Positions 47,026-55,341 of a DNA stretch of 55,341 nt are shown piece after piece. Origin of the DNA: Pseudomonadota bacterium (GTDB taxonomy: Bacteria; Pseudomonadota; Gammaproteobacteria; Acidiferrobacterales; UBA6901); assembly GCA_027364845.1 (NCBI GenBank), contig DAHXOO010000015.1, positions 1 through 55,341 of the forward strand. The letters run 5' to 3'. The notes beneath the pieces are model-generated. The model saw only the letters and a list, made by a program, of their open reading frames with translations. It did no database searches and had not been told where the DNA came from. The position numbers and the translations under genes were made by a program. The first letter of the stretch is position 1; each line of letters opens with the position of its first letter.

Positions 47026-48111
47026 ATGACAGACCTCGTACTTGCTCAGCAGACCCAGCCCGGGAAAATCGCGTCAAAAGTGCGCTCCCGGCGGGCTATT
47101 GCTGTGTGGCTACTGCTCTGCTGTGCCATGATCTTCGCGATGGTGATCGTCGGTGGCATCACCCGCCTCACACATTCGGGCCTTTCGATCGTGCAGTGGG
47201 ACCCGATCATCGGTGCGATCCCGCCGCTTGATACCGCACAGTGGGACAAGACCTTTCACCTGTACCAGCAGACGCCGGAATTCCGGGACGTGAATTCGAA
47301 CATGGACCTCGCCCAGTTCAAGTCCATTTTCTGGATGGAATACGCCCACCGGCTGCTCGGCCGCAGCATCGGCTTGGTTTTTCTGCTGCCGTTTCTCTAT
47401 TTCCTCGCGCGTGGCTGGATCGAGAAGCGGCTCGTACCGAAGCTAATCGCCATGTTCGTGCTTGGGGCGCTGCAAGGCGCACTCGGCTGGTACATGGTCA
47501 GCAGCGGCCTGATCAACAATCCGCACGTGAGCCAGTACCGGTTGACCGCCCATCTGTCGCTGGCGTTTCTTATCTACGCTTTTATTCTGTGGGTGGCGCT
47601 AGACCTGCTTGGTCCGACCGTGCCGGTTCCGGCGCCGGAATTCGTTCGCCTGCGGCGTTTTTCATACGGCGTCACCGCGCTCGTGTTCCTGATGGTCATC
47701 GCCGGCGGGTTCGTGGCCGGCCTCAGGGCGGGGTTCATCTACAACACGTTCCCGACGATGAATGGACGCTGGCTTCCACTCGGCATGTTTGCGCTGCACC
47801 CGCTGTGGCGCAACTTTTTCGCAAACATGGGTACGGTCCAGTTCGACCACCGCATAATCGCCTACCTGCTGGTCATAGTCATTTCGTCGTTCTGGTTCAT
47901 GGCACGGCGCACGCCGATGCCAAGGCGTCCACGTATCGCGATCCATCTGCTGCTTGCGATGCTGGCGGTCCAGATTGCTCTGGGCATCACCACGCTGCTG
48001 CTGGTGGTGCCCACGCCACTCGCAGCCACGCACCAGGCGGGGGCGCTGACTCTATTCACCATCGCTGTGTTCGTGAGCCACGCAATGCGCAACGCACGGC
48101 CTGCCGCCTGA
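47026..48111 (+). CDS. ctaA: haem A synthase (COX15/CtaA)
   Basis: Oxidises haem O to haem A for aa3-type oxidase in the inner membrane. 361 residues, about eight helices. GGITRLTHSGLSIVQW, then the haem-ligand EYAHRLLGRSIG, QYRLTAHLSLAFLIY and HQAGALTLF histidines are in order. The sequence belongs to the longer COX15 type with the extended first loop rather than the short CtaA type. No ctaB/cyoE or oxidase subunit follows before nnrS, so the rest of the assembly set is elsewhere. Confidence 0.93.
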   Translation: MTDLVLAQQTQPGKIASKVRSRRAIAVWLLLCCAMIFAMVIVGGITRLTHSGLSIVQWDPIIGAIPPLDTAQWDKTFHLYQQTPEFRDVNSNMDLAQFKSIFWMEYAHRLLGRSIGLVFLLPFLYFLARGWIEKRLVPKLIAMFVLGALQGALGWYMVSSGLINNPHVSQYRLTAHLSLAFLIYAFILWVALDLLGPTVPVPAPEFVRLRRFSYGVTALVFLMVIAGGFVAGLRAGFIYNTFPTMNGRWLPLGMFALHPLWRNFFANMGTVQFDHRIIAYLLVIVISSFWFMARRTPMPRRPRIAIHLLLAMLAVQIALGITTLLLVVPTPLAATHQAGALTLFTIAVFVSHAMRNARPAA

Positions 48112-48666
48112 CCTCATCGGCAACACTTGCAGAGATACCTGATCATTCCAGCGGCAGACAGCAGCCGTTGCCGCACCGAATTCGAGTTGCGCGCCGGTCT
48201 TCACGCATTTTCCCACTACTTTTTTATGCAATGGCCGCATCTTGCCGGTACTGGTCGAGAATTTGCCGCTTCATCGGCGTCGGTCTGAGTGTCGTCCATG
48301 AAGAAGTAGTCGAAAGGGTTGGCGCAATCGGAGATGGCTCGGATCGCTGAGCGAGGAGTAGCCAGATCTGAAGTCGTTGACCGTCAGGTGTCTGCTTGCG
48401 CGTATTGAGCGCCTCCAGCGCAGGACCGTCTACAGCAGTCGGCGCACAAGCGCGATCTTTAGCTCGAACAGTGTTGGGTCGCAGGTAGCGCCCGTAACGC
48501 GCAGTCGACGACTGTGGCGAGGCGGGATGGCGGCCATTGGCACAGCATGCTGGCAGGTGGCGCGTATTAGGCGTTCGCCAGCATCCGGGATGACGTGGTC
48601 TGTTCCGGCGACGGCACCGATTCAGCCCGCAGCCTTCCGGATGTGCGGTAAAACGCGCCCCGGCGT
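48112..48666. other. intergenic region ctaA-nnrS
   Basis: About 555 bp with no supported gene. Short frames on both strands are unrecognised. It ends in the FNR-type box of nnrS. Confidence 0.45.
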
Positions 48667-48680
48667 TTGACCTATGTCAA
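48667..48680 (+). promoter_or_regulatory. FNR/DNR-type box upstream of nnrS
   Basis: TTGAC-CTAT-GTCAA, perfect palindrome. A GATAAG hexamer at 48703-48708 would give a start near 48715, box centre at -41.5; the ATG is at 48737. Confidence 0.75.
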
Positions 48681-48736
48681 AGACAGTGGCTAGGGCAATG
48701 GGGATAAGTGGATGCTAACATCAGGACCCGAATCTA

Positions 48737-49993
48737 ATGACCCTGCCCGGGGGGGAAAAAAACGTCGCGGCGCGCGGCGCGTCAACTTGGCGCGTCTTCA
48801 GTGCGGCGCCCCATCGGATGTTTTTCCTGGCGGGGAGCGCGCAAATCATCTTCATCATGGCATGGTGGGCAATCTCTCTTTGCGGCCGTTATGGAGTGCT
48901 TCCTGCCGGCACAACACACCTGGATCCAGTGTGGGCGCATGCCTTTCTCATGATCTATGGCTTGTTCCCATTTTTCATATTTGGCTTTCTCACCACGGTC
49001 TATCCCCGCTGGATGAACACCCCGGCGCTCCCGCGCAGCGCTTACCTGGGAGCATCGCTGCTCATGACAAGCGGCGCGGCGCTGTTTTATGTGGGGCTGT
49101 ATGCCGGCACCTGGATGGTGGCACTTGCGACTGCCGTGTTCCTGTGCGGCTGGCTGATGGCACTAAGAGAGCTGTTGCGCGTCTATTGGCTGGCGAACCG
49201 GCGCGGCCCGCACGAACGCGCGCTTAACCTGGCACTCTCGGCCGGAGCGCTCGGCATCGCGAGCTTCGCCGTAGCGGCGGTCAGCGGAAAGGCCGCATGG
49301 TTCGCCGCCGCGCGAGAGATCGGATTGTGGATGTTCCTCGTCCCTGTGGTGTTCGGCGTCAGTCACCGCATGATCCCGTTCTTCGGCAGCAGCGTGTTGA
49401 AGAACTACCGCGTAGTGCGCCCTAGCTGGAGCCTGCCGCTGGTGCTGGTATGCACCACTGGTCATGCTGTGCTCGAACTTTCGGGCCTGCGCCGTTGGCT
49501 CTTCCTGTGCGACCTGCCGCTCATGCTGATCGGCCTCTACCATACGGTCGCCTGGGGCTTTCGCCGCAGCTTCGAGGAACGCCTGCTGGCCATGCTCCAT
49601 ATTGCGTTTCTCTGGTTCACGCTGGCGATGGCGCTGTACAGCGTTCAGAGTATTGTGCTGCTCAGCAGCGGACGCCTGCTGTTCGGACGTGCGCCACTGC
49701 ACGCCCTCGGACTCGGTTTCGTGCTGGGCATGGTGGTGGCTATGGTTTCGCGCGTGAGCCTCGGACACTCAGGCAGAGCGCTCGCCGCCAACCGCCTCAC
49801 CTGGAACACGCTTATCGGAGTAAATGTAACCGCACTGCTGCGCGTCGCCGCGGCATTGAGCGCGCCGGTTTTTGTCCACGCCTATTTCTTCAATCTAGCT
49901 GCTGCCGGTGCCTGGCTCGTCTGGCTTTCGCCTTGGGTATGGCACTATGCGCCGATGTACCTGCAGCCGCGCATCGATGGTCGCGCCGACTAA
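48737..49993 (+). CDS. nnrS: NnrS family haem-copper membrane protein
   Basis: 418 residues with about twelve membrane helices. NnrS proteins contain haem and copper and protect against nitrosative stress; the gene is usually controlled by NO/anaerobic regulators. Conserved His-containing segments: MFFLAGSAQIIFIMAWW near the start, HAFLMIYGLFPFFIFGFL, GVSHRMIPFFGSSVL and LHALGLGFVLGMVVAMVSRV. It has an FNR/DNR-type box and a -10 in class II position. It is followed by a hemerythrin gene with its own box, and then a second membrane protein of similar layout. Confidence 0.9.
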   Translation: MTLPGGEKNVAARGASTWRVFSAAPHRMFFLAGSAQIIFIMAWWAISLCGRYGVLPAGTTHLDPVWAHAFLMIYGLFPFFIFGFLTTVYPRWMNTPALPRSAYLGASLLMTSGAALFYVGLYAGTWMVALATAVFLCGWLMALRELLRVYWLANRRGPHERALNLALSAGALGIASFAVAAVSGKAAWFAAAREIGLWMFLVPVVFGVSHRMIPFFGSSVLKNYRVVRPSWSLPLVLVCTTGHAVLELSGLRRWLFLCDLPLMLIGLYHTVAWGFRRSFEERLLAMLHIAFLWFTLAMALYSVQSIVLLSSGRLLFGRAPLHALGLGFVLGMVVAMVSRVSLGHSGRALAANRLTWNTLIGVNVTALLRVAAALSAPVFVHAYFFNLAAAGAWLVWLSPWVWHYAPMYLQPRIDGRAD

Positions 49994-50009
49994 GCCTGGC
50001 CTGGCGGTC

Positions 50010-50023
50010 TTGACCTGAATCAA
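50010..50023 (+). promoter_or_regulatory. FNR/DNR-type box upstream of the hemerythrin gene
   Basis: TTGAC-CTGA-ATCAA, 17 bp after the nnrS stop and 63 bp before the next ATG. No good -10 was found at the expected spacing. Confidence 0.6.
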
Positions 50024-50085
50024 GGCATGCGCTTGGCACCTGCGCCAAAGTTTGCAGCGACGACATACGCAAGCAGGATGACCTT

Positions 50086-50538
50086 ATGGCAGATTCCATC
50101 TATATCGAGCTCAGCATGGATCACCGGCGCTGCGACGAGCTGTTCAGCGCAGCCGAAAACCAGGTCCACCGCGGCGACTGGATCGACGCGGAGAAGAGCC
50201 TGCGGGATTTCCTCGATGCCACGTTGCGTCATTTCGAAGTCGAGGAGACATTCCTTTTCCCGGCGTTCGAAGCGCGCACCGGGCAGGCCATGGGACCGAC
50301 GCGAATCATGCACCTGGAACATCAGCAGATGCGCGTGCTGTTCAAAGACCTGGGACAGGATATTGAAAGGCGGGACCGCGGGCACTACCTGGGGTCGTCG
50401 GAAACCCTGCTTACCCTGCTGCAGCAGCACAACCTCAAGGAGGAGCAGGTCCTGTACCCGCTGTCCGACCGGGCGCTTGCCGGCGAGGTCCCAGAACTTC
50501 TGCAACGCATGCGTGCCGGTGGGCCGCCCAGGCCGTGA
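50086..50538 (+). CDS. hemerythrin HHE domain protein
   Basis: 150 residues, four-helix di-iron fold. Likely iron ligands: His in MDHRRCDELF near residue 10, His/Glu in LRHFEVEETFLFPAFE near 50, H in LEHQQMRVLF near 83 and HNLKEEQVLYPL near 115. Such domains bind O2 or NO or repair damaged Fe-S clusters. Its stop overlaps the start of the next gene (GTGA), so it begins a translationally coupled set of four genes. Context points to NO or redox stress handling. Confidence 0.88.
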   Translation: MADSIYIELSMDHRRCDELFSAAENQVHRGDWIDAEKSLRDFLDATLRHFEVEETFLFPAFEARTGQAMGPTRIMHLEHQQMRVLFKDLGQDIERRDRGHYLGSSETLLTLLQQHNLKEEQVLYPLSDRALAGEVPELLQRMRAGGPPRP

Positions 50539-51899
50539 AGCCGGATCAGCGGCAAAAGCCGCTGCGAGGTGCCAGTTCGCAGGGTTCTGCCAGCCACATG
50601 GCCACTGCCGCGCTGTCCCTGGAGCAGGCGCCACCCATCTCAGTTCCGCTGCGTTTCTTTCTGACCGCTCCATTGTTCGGGATCACCGCAGCGCTTGTTT
50701 TGCTGGCACTCGGGACAGGGGCCTGGACAACGCGCTGGTCGGCCGGAGCGTTGGCGGTGACACATCTGATGACTCTCGGCTTTCTTGCCATGGTCATGAT
50801 AGGCGCCCTGATGCAGATGCTGCCGGTTGTTGCCGGCGCGCCGGTCGCGCGGGTACGCGCCGTAAGCCGCGTGGTACACGTCCTTCTTAGTCTCGGAACG
50901 CTAGCGCTGGCAGGCGGCTTTCTTTCCGGAAAAGTTCCAGTGCTGCGACTGGCCCTGGTGCTGCTCGCGCTGGCCTTTATCGTATTCATAGGCGCTGCCG
51001 CGGGAAGTCTGGTGCGCGCCCGCGCTGCCGCAGTTACAGTGCGGGGCATGCGTTATTCCGTCACCGCACTTGCGGTAACGGTGTGTATGGGCCTGCTACT
51101 CGGGAGCGGACTCGCCTGGCATTGGCCGCTGGCCGTGCCAGAACTCACTGCCTTGCACCTGTTCTGGGGTCTGCTCGGCTGGGTCGGCCTGCTGGTCATC
51201 GGTGTCGGCTTCCAGGTCGTGCCCATGTTTCAGACAACACCCCCCTACCCACGCATCATGACCTCCCATCTCACGCGGCTGATTTTCGTTACATTGCTGC
51301 TTTGGTCCCCGGCCAAGTGGTTCGCCGGACATTCACTTCTGGTGCATGATTCAGCTGCGACGCTTGCATCCCTGCTGGGGCTGGGCTATGCGCTGTTTGC
51401 GGCTGCAACGCTTGCGCTCCAGCGACGACGACGACGTGAGATGCCCGACATCACGGTCCGATTCTGGCGCATCGGCATGGCCAGCCTGCTTGCCGGTGCG
51501 GTGCTCGGATGGGCGGGCTTGTGGGAGTCCAAGGCAGCTTCGACGTCGCTGGAGTTTACCTGGGGCATACTCGCGATTTTTGGTTTTGGCGTGTCAGTGA
51601 TCAACGGCATGCTTTACAAGATCGTACCCTTTCTCGTCTGGGTACACCTGCAGGCGAATCCGGGCGGGCGCGGTAAGCTGCCCAACATGAAGGAGATCGT
51701 CCCCGACCGGCGCGCCGGTATCCAGTTCTGGCTGCACCTCTCCGCCCTGCTGCTTCTGGCCGGCGCGGCCTGGATGCCTCGCTTGCTGGCCTATCCGGCG
51801 GCAGTAGCGCTCGGATCGTCGAACCTGTTTCTGTGGGCGAATCTGACCGGCGCATACCGGCTGTATGCGAGGATTCTGGCCAGCGGGATTTCCCGATGA
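50535..51899 (+). CDS. polytopic membrane protein, NnrS/haem-copper-oxidase-like
   Basis: 454 residues with about twelve hydrophobic helices. Conserved-looking His and Met/Gln elements in helices: VTHLMTLGFLAMVMIGALMQ, LTALHLFWGLLGWVGL and INGMLYKIVPFLVWVHL. The pattern His-x3-Leu-Gly-Phe followed by MxxGA is reminiscent of NnrS and oxidase subunit I, so haem binding is possible, but I cannot name the family. The GTG at 50535 overlaps the hemerythrin stop; an ATG at 50598 is the alternative start. It overlaps the SirB gene by ATGA. Confidence 0.75.
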   Translation: MKPDQRQKPLRGASSQGSASHMATAALSLEQAPPISVPLRFFLTAPLFGITAALVLLALGTGAWTTRWSAGALAVTHLMTLGFLAMVMIGALMQMLPVVAGAPVARVRAVSRVVHVLLSLGTLALAGGFLSGKVPVLRLALVLLALAFIVFIGAAAGSLVRARAAAVTVRGMRYSVTALAVTVCMGLLLGSGLAWHWPLAVPELTALHLFWGLLGWVGLLVIGVGFQVVPMFQTTPPYPRIMTSHLTRLIFVTLLLWSPAKWFAGHSLLVHDSAATLASLLGLGYALFAAATLALQRRRRREMPDITVRFWRIGMASLLAGAVLGWAGLWESKAASTSLEFTWGILAIFGFGVSVINGMLYKIVPFLVWVHLQANPGGRGKLPNMKEIVPDRRAGIQFWLHLSALLLLAGAAWMPRLLAYPAAVALGSSNLFLWANLTGAYRLYARILASGISR

Positions 51900-52411
51900 A
51901 CGTCGTTTTGCTGGTACACATCTCGTGCGTGATTCTGACCATCACGGGATTTGTCGTGCGGGGGTTCTGGATGCTAACGGGTTCGCCGCTGCTCAAAGCC
52001 CGATGGGTCCGGATCGCACCTCATGTCGTCGATACGCTGCTGCTCGCCGCCGGCGCCACACTCGCCGTACAGATCCGCCAATACCCCTTCGTCAATGGCT
52101 GGCTAACTGCGAAGACCCTCGGAGTCATCGTCTATATCGGATTGGGCACGATCGCGCTCAAGCGCGGGAAAACCCAACGTGTGCGCGTAGCCGCTTGGTT
52201 CGCGGCGCTGCTGGTATTGGGCTATATCGTCGCCGTGGCATTGACGCGCAATCCGCTGCCGCTTGGACGGGAATCCGTCACGCCTGCTACGAATACGCAG
52301 GGGCGGATGCCGGCGACGATCGGACCCGTCGATCGCGAAAGGTTTTGGCCTGGTGGCCGCCGGCCAGGCCTTGGCACGCGCCGGATTCGCTCGCATCAGG
52401 TGCCGACATGA
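51896..52411 (+). CDS. SirB family membrane protein
   Basis: 171 residues, four hydrophobic helices in the first 120. LLVHISCVILTITGFVVRGFW at the start (helix 1), then HVVDTLLLAAGATLAVQ and WLTAKTLGVIVYIGLGTIALKRGK match the SirB family, whose function is not well defined. The last 40 residues are polar and Arg/Pro-rich and probably disordered. It begins inside the stop codon of the previous gene (ATGA), so it is coupled to it. Confidence 0.82.
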   Translation: MNVVLLVHISCVILTITGFVVRGFWMLTGSPLLKARWVRIAPHVVDTLLLAAGATLAVQIRQYPFVNGWLTAKTLGVIVYIGLGTIALKRGKTQRVRVAAWFAALLVLGYIVAVALTRNPLPLGRESVTPATNTQGRMPATIGPVDRERFWPGGRRPGLGTRRIRSHQVPT

Positions 52412-52415
52412 CGCC

Positions 52416-53141
52416 ATGAACTCGAAGACGCGCTATCTCGATTTGCGCTCCAGCCCGGCGGGCATGCAGGTACATACCTACGCGTTCTATGCGCTCAGGG
52501 ACCTGGAGCCGGGTGCGGAGGTGGTCCTGATTTCCGCCGAGGATCCGGCACTGCTGCTCAAACAGCTGCAGCTGCAGCTTCGCAACCGTCTGTGGTGGCA
52601 GAGCGTGCGCGAGCAGCAGGTATGGAGAGTGTCCATACGCAGGCGCGAGGACACCGAGGCATCAACGCTTCAGGATCTCCTCAGCCGCGATCATGAACGG
52701 CTGGATGCATTGTTGGTCCGGGCGCTGGCGCAATTGCGCGCCTGCAGCGCTTCCGCTGCAACACCTGAGGTGATGGAATTTTTGCAAGAGCTTCGTCGCC
52801 ACATCGAGGTGGAGAACGGCCTGCTCGCGCCGGCCTTCCCGACCCTGTATGGACCGGAAGAGGACAATCCGGTCGCCACGATGCTGCGCGAGCACGAAGA
52901 CATCGTCAAGCAGACGAAAATTATCGAGGAGCTGTTTCATGAGGCAGCTCCGGATCCGGCCGAGGCGGAAATCTGGTTCGGTCTGCTGGCGGCGGCTCTG
53001 TCCAAACATGAGTATCGCGAGGAGACTCGGCTTTTCCCGCTGTGGGATACCCTACTCAGCCGAAATCCCGATGCGGACACCCTGATTCAGCAAGTCAGGG
53101 CTGGCCTCGCCCCACGCGCGAGCGGTGCGCCCGTTACATAG
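52416..53141 (+). CDS. DUF2249-hemerythrin fusion protein
   Basis: 241 residues. Residues 1-75 form a DUF2249 domain (YLDLRSS, then EVVLISAEDPALLLKQLQ). Residues about 90-235 form a hemerythrin HHE domain with likely iron ligands in SRDHERLDAL, RRHIEVENGLLAPAF, REHEDIVKQTK and SKHEYREETRLFPL. DUF2249 is often found with hemerythrin and NO-related genes. The ATG at 52416 follows the SirB stop by 4 bp; the longer frame from 52263 overlaps SirB. Last gene before the insertion sequence relic. Confidence 0.86.
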   Translation: MNSKTRYLDLRSSPAGMQVHTYAFYALRDLEPGAEVVLISAEDPALLLKQLQLQLRNRLWWQSVREQQVWRVSIRRREDTEASTLQDLLSRDHERLDALLVRALAQLRACSASAATPEVMEFLQELRRHIEVENGLLAPAFPTLYGPEEDNPVATMLREHEDIVKQTKIIEELFHEAAPDPAEAEIWFGLLAAALSKHEYREETRLFPLWDTLLSRNPDADTLIQQVRAGLAPRASGAPVT

Positions 53142-53251
53142 ACCTAGCAGCCTGTCTGGCTTCCCCACTTAAAAAAACTGCAAGAAACCAACAAATTATC
53201 ATTGCATAATGGTATAATTGCAATTATTAATCAATAGGTTGAGCTCATTCC

Positions 53252-54442
53252 ATGAGCCGATTCAAGCCCATCAAACGGGACATGAACTACCTGTTCCCAC
53301 CATCGATGAATGACTGGCTGCCGGAACAGCACTTGGCGCGCTTATTGTTGAAATCGTCGAGCAGCTGGACTTGAAACCCATGGAACGCGCCTACGGCACC
53401 AGCGGAAGTGATCCGTTTCATCCCGCATTACTGCTGTCTATTCTGGTGTACAGTTATGCCCCCTACGACTCAGTGGCATTTCGCTTTGTGGCCGCAGACG
53501 AACACCCCGATCACAACACGCTGAGCACCTTTCGCAAACGCTTCCTGAGAGAGATCGAGGGACTGATGGTGCAAGTCCTGATGATCGCCCGCACCCTGGG
53601 CGTGCTCAATCTCGGCAACATCGCGCTGGATGGCAGCAAGTTCAAAGCCAGCGCATCCAGACACAGCGCCATGAGTTATGGGCACATCAAGAAGCTGGAA
53701 GAGCAACTGAAGGGCGAAGTAAGGAAACTCACAGAGTTGGCCGAAGCGGCGGACAACGAGAAGATACCGGATGGCATAAACCTGCCCGACGAGATCGCCC
53801 GTCGTGAAGACTGCCTCAAGGCGATTGCCACCGCTAAAGCCAAGATTGAAGAACATGCCAAAGAACGCCACGAGCAGGAACAGGCCAAATACGAGGCCAG
53901 GCTTGCCAAGCGTGAGGCAAAATCAAAAGAAAGCGGCAAGCCCCCTCGCGACAAAACACCTGTTCCACCTGTAGGGGCACCCAGGACAAAGGCCAGATTA
54001 AACTCACCGATGAAGAATCCCGCATCATGAAAGTATCGGATGGCGGATTTGACCAATGCTACAACGGCCAGATTGCGGTGGACATGGACAGCCTGCTGAT
54101 GGTGACGACCAACACCGTTCAGGCGTGCAACGACAAACAACAAGTCGAACCGATACTCGATAAACTCAAGGCATTGCCGGTTGAACTGGGCAAGCCTGAC
54201 AACCTGGTCGCGGATACGGGTTATTTCTCGGAAGCCAACGTCCATGCCTGTGGTGAACAGAAAATCACCCCGTTGATTGCGGTGCGCCGCGAAGCACACC
54301 ACCTGACCCGATGGCGCGTTTTATGGAGCCGCCACCGCTGAACGCAGATGCCACGGAGGTGGAGAAGATGCGCCATTTGCTGCTGACGATGGCGGGACGG
54401 GCGCTCTATGCACAACGCAAATGCACGGTGGAACCGGTGTTT
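53252..54442 (+). mobile_element. degenerate IS1182-family transposase relic
   Basis: The pieces align in order with an IS1182-type DDE transposase but change frame three times. 53252-53374 reads MSRFKPIKRDMNYLFPPSMN to HLAR and a stop; a one-base loss near 53342 shifts to the 53371-54030 frame (AYGTSGSDPFHPALLL, DSVAFRFVAADEHPDHNTLS, ALDGSKFKAS). A shift near 53975 leads to the 54027-54341 frame (VSDGGFDQCYNGQIAVDMDS, VADTGYFSEANV), and another near 54303 leads to MARFMEPPPLNADATEVEKM and ALYAQRKCTVEPVF. There it stops abruptly at about 54442, where the next element begins. The AT-rich 53190-53250 stretch with palindrome ATAATTGCAATTAT is probably its left end. Non-functional. Confidence 0.88.
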
Positions 54443-55341
54443 AGGATCTGTCCATAAATAACCTAGACATTATTCATCTTGGCCGAATGGTGTAATTCCA
54501 CTCCCCGTGAAACGCATGGGGTTGGATGTTGAGTTGGTTCATTTCCTCGGCCGAGACGGTAATGCCCGTGAGGTAGTGACGTCGGTCGAGGCGCGCCTTC
54601 ACGGTCAGTCCCGTGTCGGTGGTGGTCGCGGCAATGAGTTCAACCACGGTGCAGTAATCGGTGAGCGGGCGAGCACGCCAGTTCATCGTGATATAGGAGA
54701 ACAGCCGATGTTCGACCTTGTTCCATTTGCGGGTGCCGGGCGGAAAGTGACAGACGGTCAGGGCGAGGCGCGTCTGATCGGCCAGGCGCTGCAGTTCCCG
54801 CTTCCATAAATGGCAGCGGTAACCATTGCTCCCGCCGCTGTCGACACAGATCAAGAGCACCTTGGCCTTCGGGTAGCGGCTCTTCCCCATACGCCGCCAC
54901 CACCAGCGTAGGCTCTCCACCGAGAATTCGGCGGTATCGGCACTCATCCCGACATTGACCCAGCCGGCATTATCGGTCAGATCATAGACGCCGTAGGGAA
55001 CGGCCTTAGGCATCTTCGGGTCCGGGAAGTCGTGTGTCAGCACCGGCAGGCGCTTACCCTCCGCCTGCCACTCGCGACCGGCGTTTTTATAGGGGCCAAT
55101 CAGCTCCTTCTTCTTGGTGTCGGCCGAGATAATGGGCGCGCCGCGCCGGCGAAAGGCCTTGGCCTGCTCGTTGATGTAGTGAAACTGGGCATTGCGGTCG
55201 GGATGACTGTTTGCACCGTCCAGGCTCTTGCGATTGCCCACCAGACGGTAGTCGCGCTCGCTCAGGAGGTTCGCAACACTCTGCCGCCCGATGGTGTAGC
55301 CCTGCTTCGCTAACGCCTCGTTTAAGTTTCGCACGCTCTTG
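54443..55341 (-). mobile_element. ISAzo13-family element, one end in window
   Basis: Begins at about 54443 (AGGATCTGTCCATAAATAAC) directly after the truncated IS1182 coding sequence and continues past the window edge. The boundary is set by the loss of IS1182 similarity; terminal inverted repeats cannot be checked because the other end is missing. Confidence 0.75.
54474..55341 (-). CDS. ISAzo13-family transposase (N-terminus outside window)
   Basis: About 288 C-terminal residues of a DDE transposase of the ISAzo13 type; the frame is open to the edge, so the N-terminal HTH part is missing. Typical segments: GRQSVANLLSERDYRLVGNR, ANSHPDRNAQFHYIN, ISADTKKKELIGPYKN (first Asp), VLLICVDSGGSNGYR (second Asp) and HFPPGTRKWNKVEHRLFSYI (Glu). 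No frameshift or stop is seen, so this copy may be active. It is inserted in antisense to the IS1182 relic. Confidence 0.9.
   Translation of the reverse strand, partial: KSVRNLNEALAKQGYTIGRQSVANLLSERDYRLVGNRKSLDGANSHPDRNAQFHYINEQAKAFRRRGAPIISADTKKKELIGPYKNAGREWQAEGKRLPVLTHDFPDPKMPKAVPYGVYDLTDNAGWVNVGMSADTAEFSVESLRWWWRRMGKSRYPKAKVLLICVDSGGSNGYRCHLWKRELQRLADQTRLALTVCHFPPGTRKWNKVEHRLFSYITMNWRARPLTDYCTVVELIAATTTDTGLTVKARLDRRHYLTGITVSAEEMNQLNIQPHAFHGEWNYTIRPR

Noticed and set aside
47241-48350. 369-codon plus-strand frame over ctaA
   Set aside because: Out-of-frame overlap with the haem A synthase gene; Arg/Ala/His-rich composition without motifs.

Overview
This window looks like chromosome from an autotrophic, sulfur-oxidising gammaproteobacterium with a facultatively anaerobic or micro-oxic life. 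The indicators are DsrAB sulfite reductase, two DsrC-like proteins, phosphoribulokinase, an FNR regulator, oxygen-independent ubiquinone and haem genes, PPi-dependent phosphofructokinase and a H+-pyrophosphatase. The combination recalls the Acidiferrobacter/Sulfuricaulis/Sulfurifustis group. That placement is inference from gene content; no rRNA gene or whole-genome comparison was available.

Layout. 1-4.8 kb (minus strand): Ppx/GppA phosphatase (cut by the window edge), a CHAD protein and a SixA-like phosphatase (a polyphosphate/phosphohistidine group), then hemB and an adenylate kinase with a histone-H1-like Lys/Ala tail. 5.1-9.3 kb (plus): a small unknown gene, PPi-PFK, a second small unknown gene and the K+-independent-type H+-PPase, forming a pyrophosphate energy module. 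9.7-17.5 kb (plus): a phosphodiesterase, then a complete Ara4N lipid A modification operon arnT-arnE-arnB-arnC-arnA(N)-arnA(C)-arnD, with ArnA split into two genes. 17.5-21.3 kb (minus): bioB, fnr, hemN. 22-27.8 kb: ubiT (plus), converging with a tightly packed minus-strand operon of radical SAM protein, yhcC-like radical SAM protein, ubiU, ubiV and a lipoate ligase-DUF116 fusion. 28-32.4 kb: two DsrC-like genes flanking nsrR, a decayed narL-type response regulator, a WYL-like protein and a YqiA esterase. 32.5-42.5 kb: two membrane proteases, ddl, unknown proteins, a GGDEF-EAL protein, DUF1820, phosphoribulokinase and PilZ. 43-45.4 kb: a stand-alone dsrAB pair ending at a strong terminator. 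46-48.1 kb: SCO1 and haem A synthase. 48.7-53.1 kb: nnrS, hemerythrin, an NnrS-like membrane protein, SirB and DUF2249-hemerythrin, a probable nitric-oxide/anaerobic-stress cluster. 53.2 kb to the end: a frameshifted IS1182-family relic interrupted by an ISAzo13-family element that runs off the window.

The strongest unifying signal is a set of six FNR/DNR-type boxes (TTGAC-N4-RTCAA) upstream of hppA, ubiT, the radical SAM-ubiUV operon, dsrAB, nnrS and the hemerythrin gene. In several cases a -10-like hexamer sits where class II activation would place it. Since fnr itself is in the window, the region can be read as an oxygen/NO-responsive neighbourhood joining quinone synthesis, PPi energetics, sulfur oxidation and NO handling. 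No tRNA, rRNA or CRISPR array was seen.
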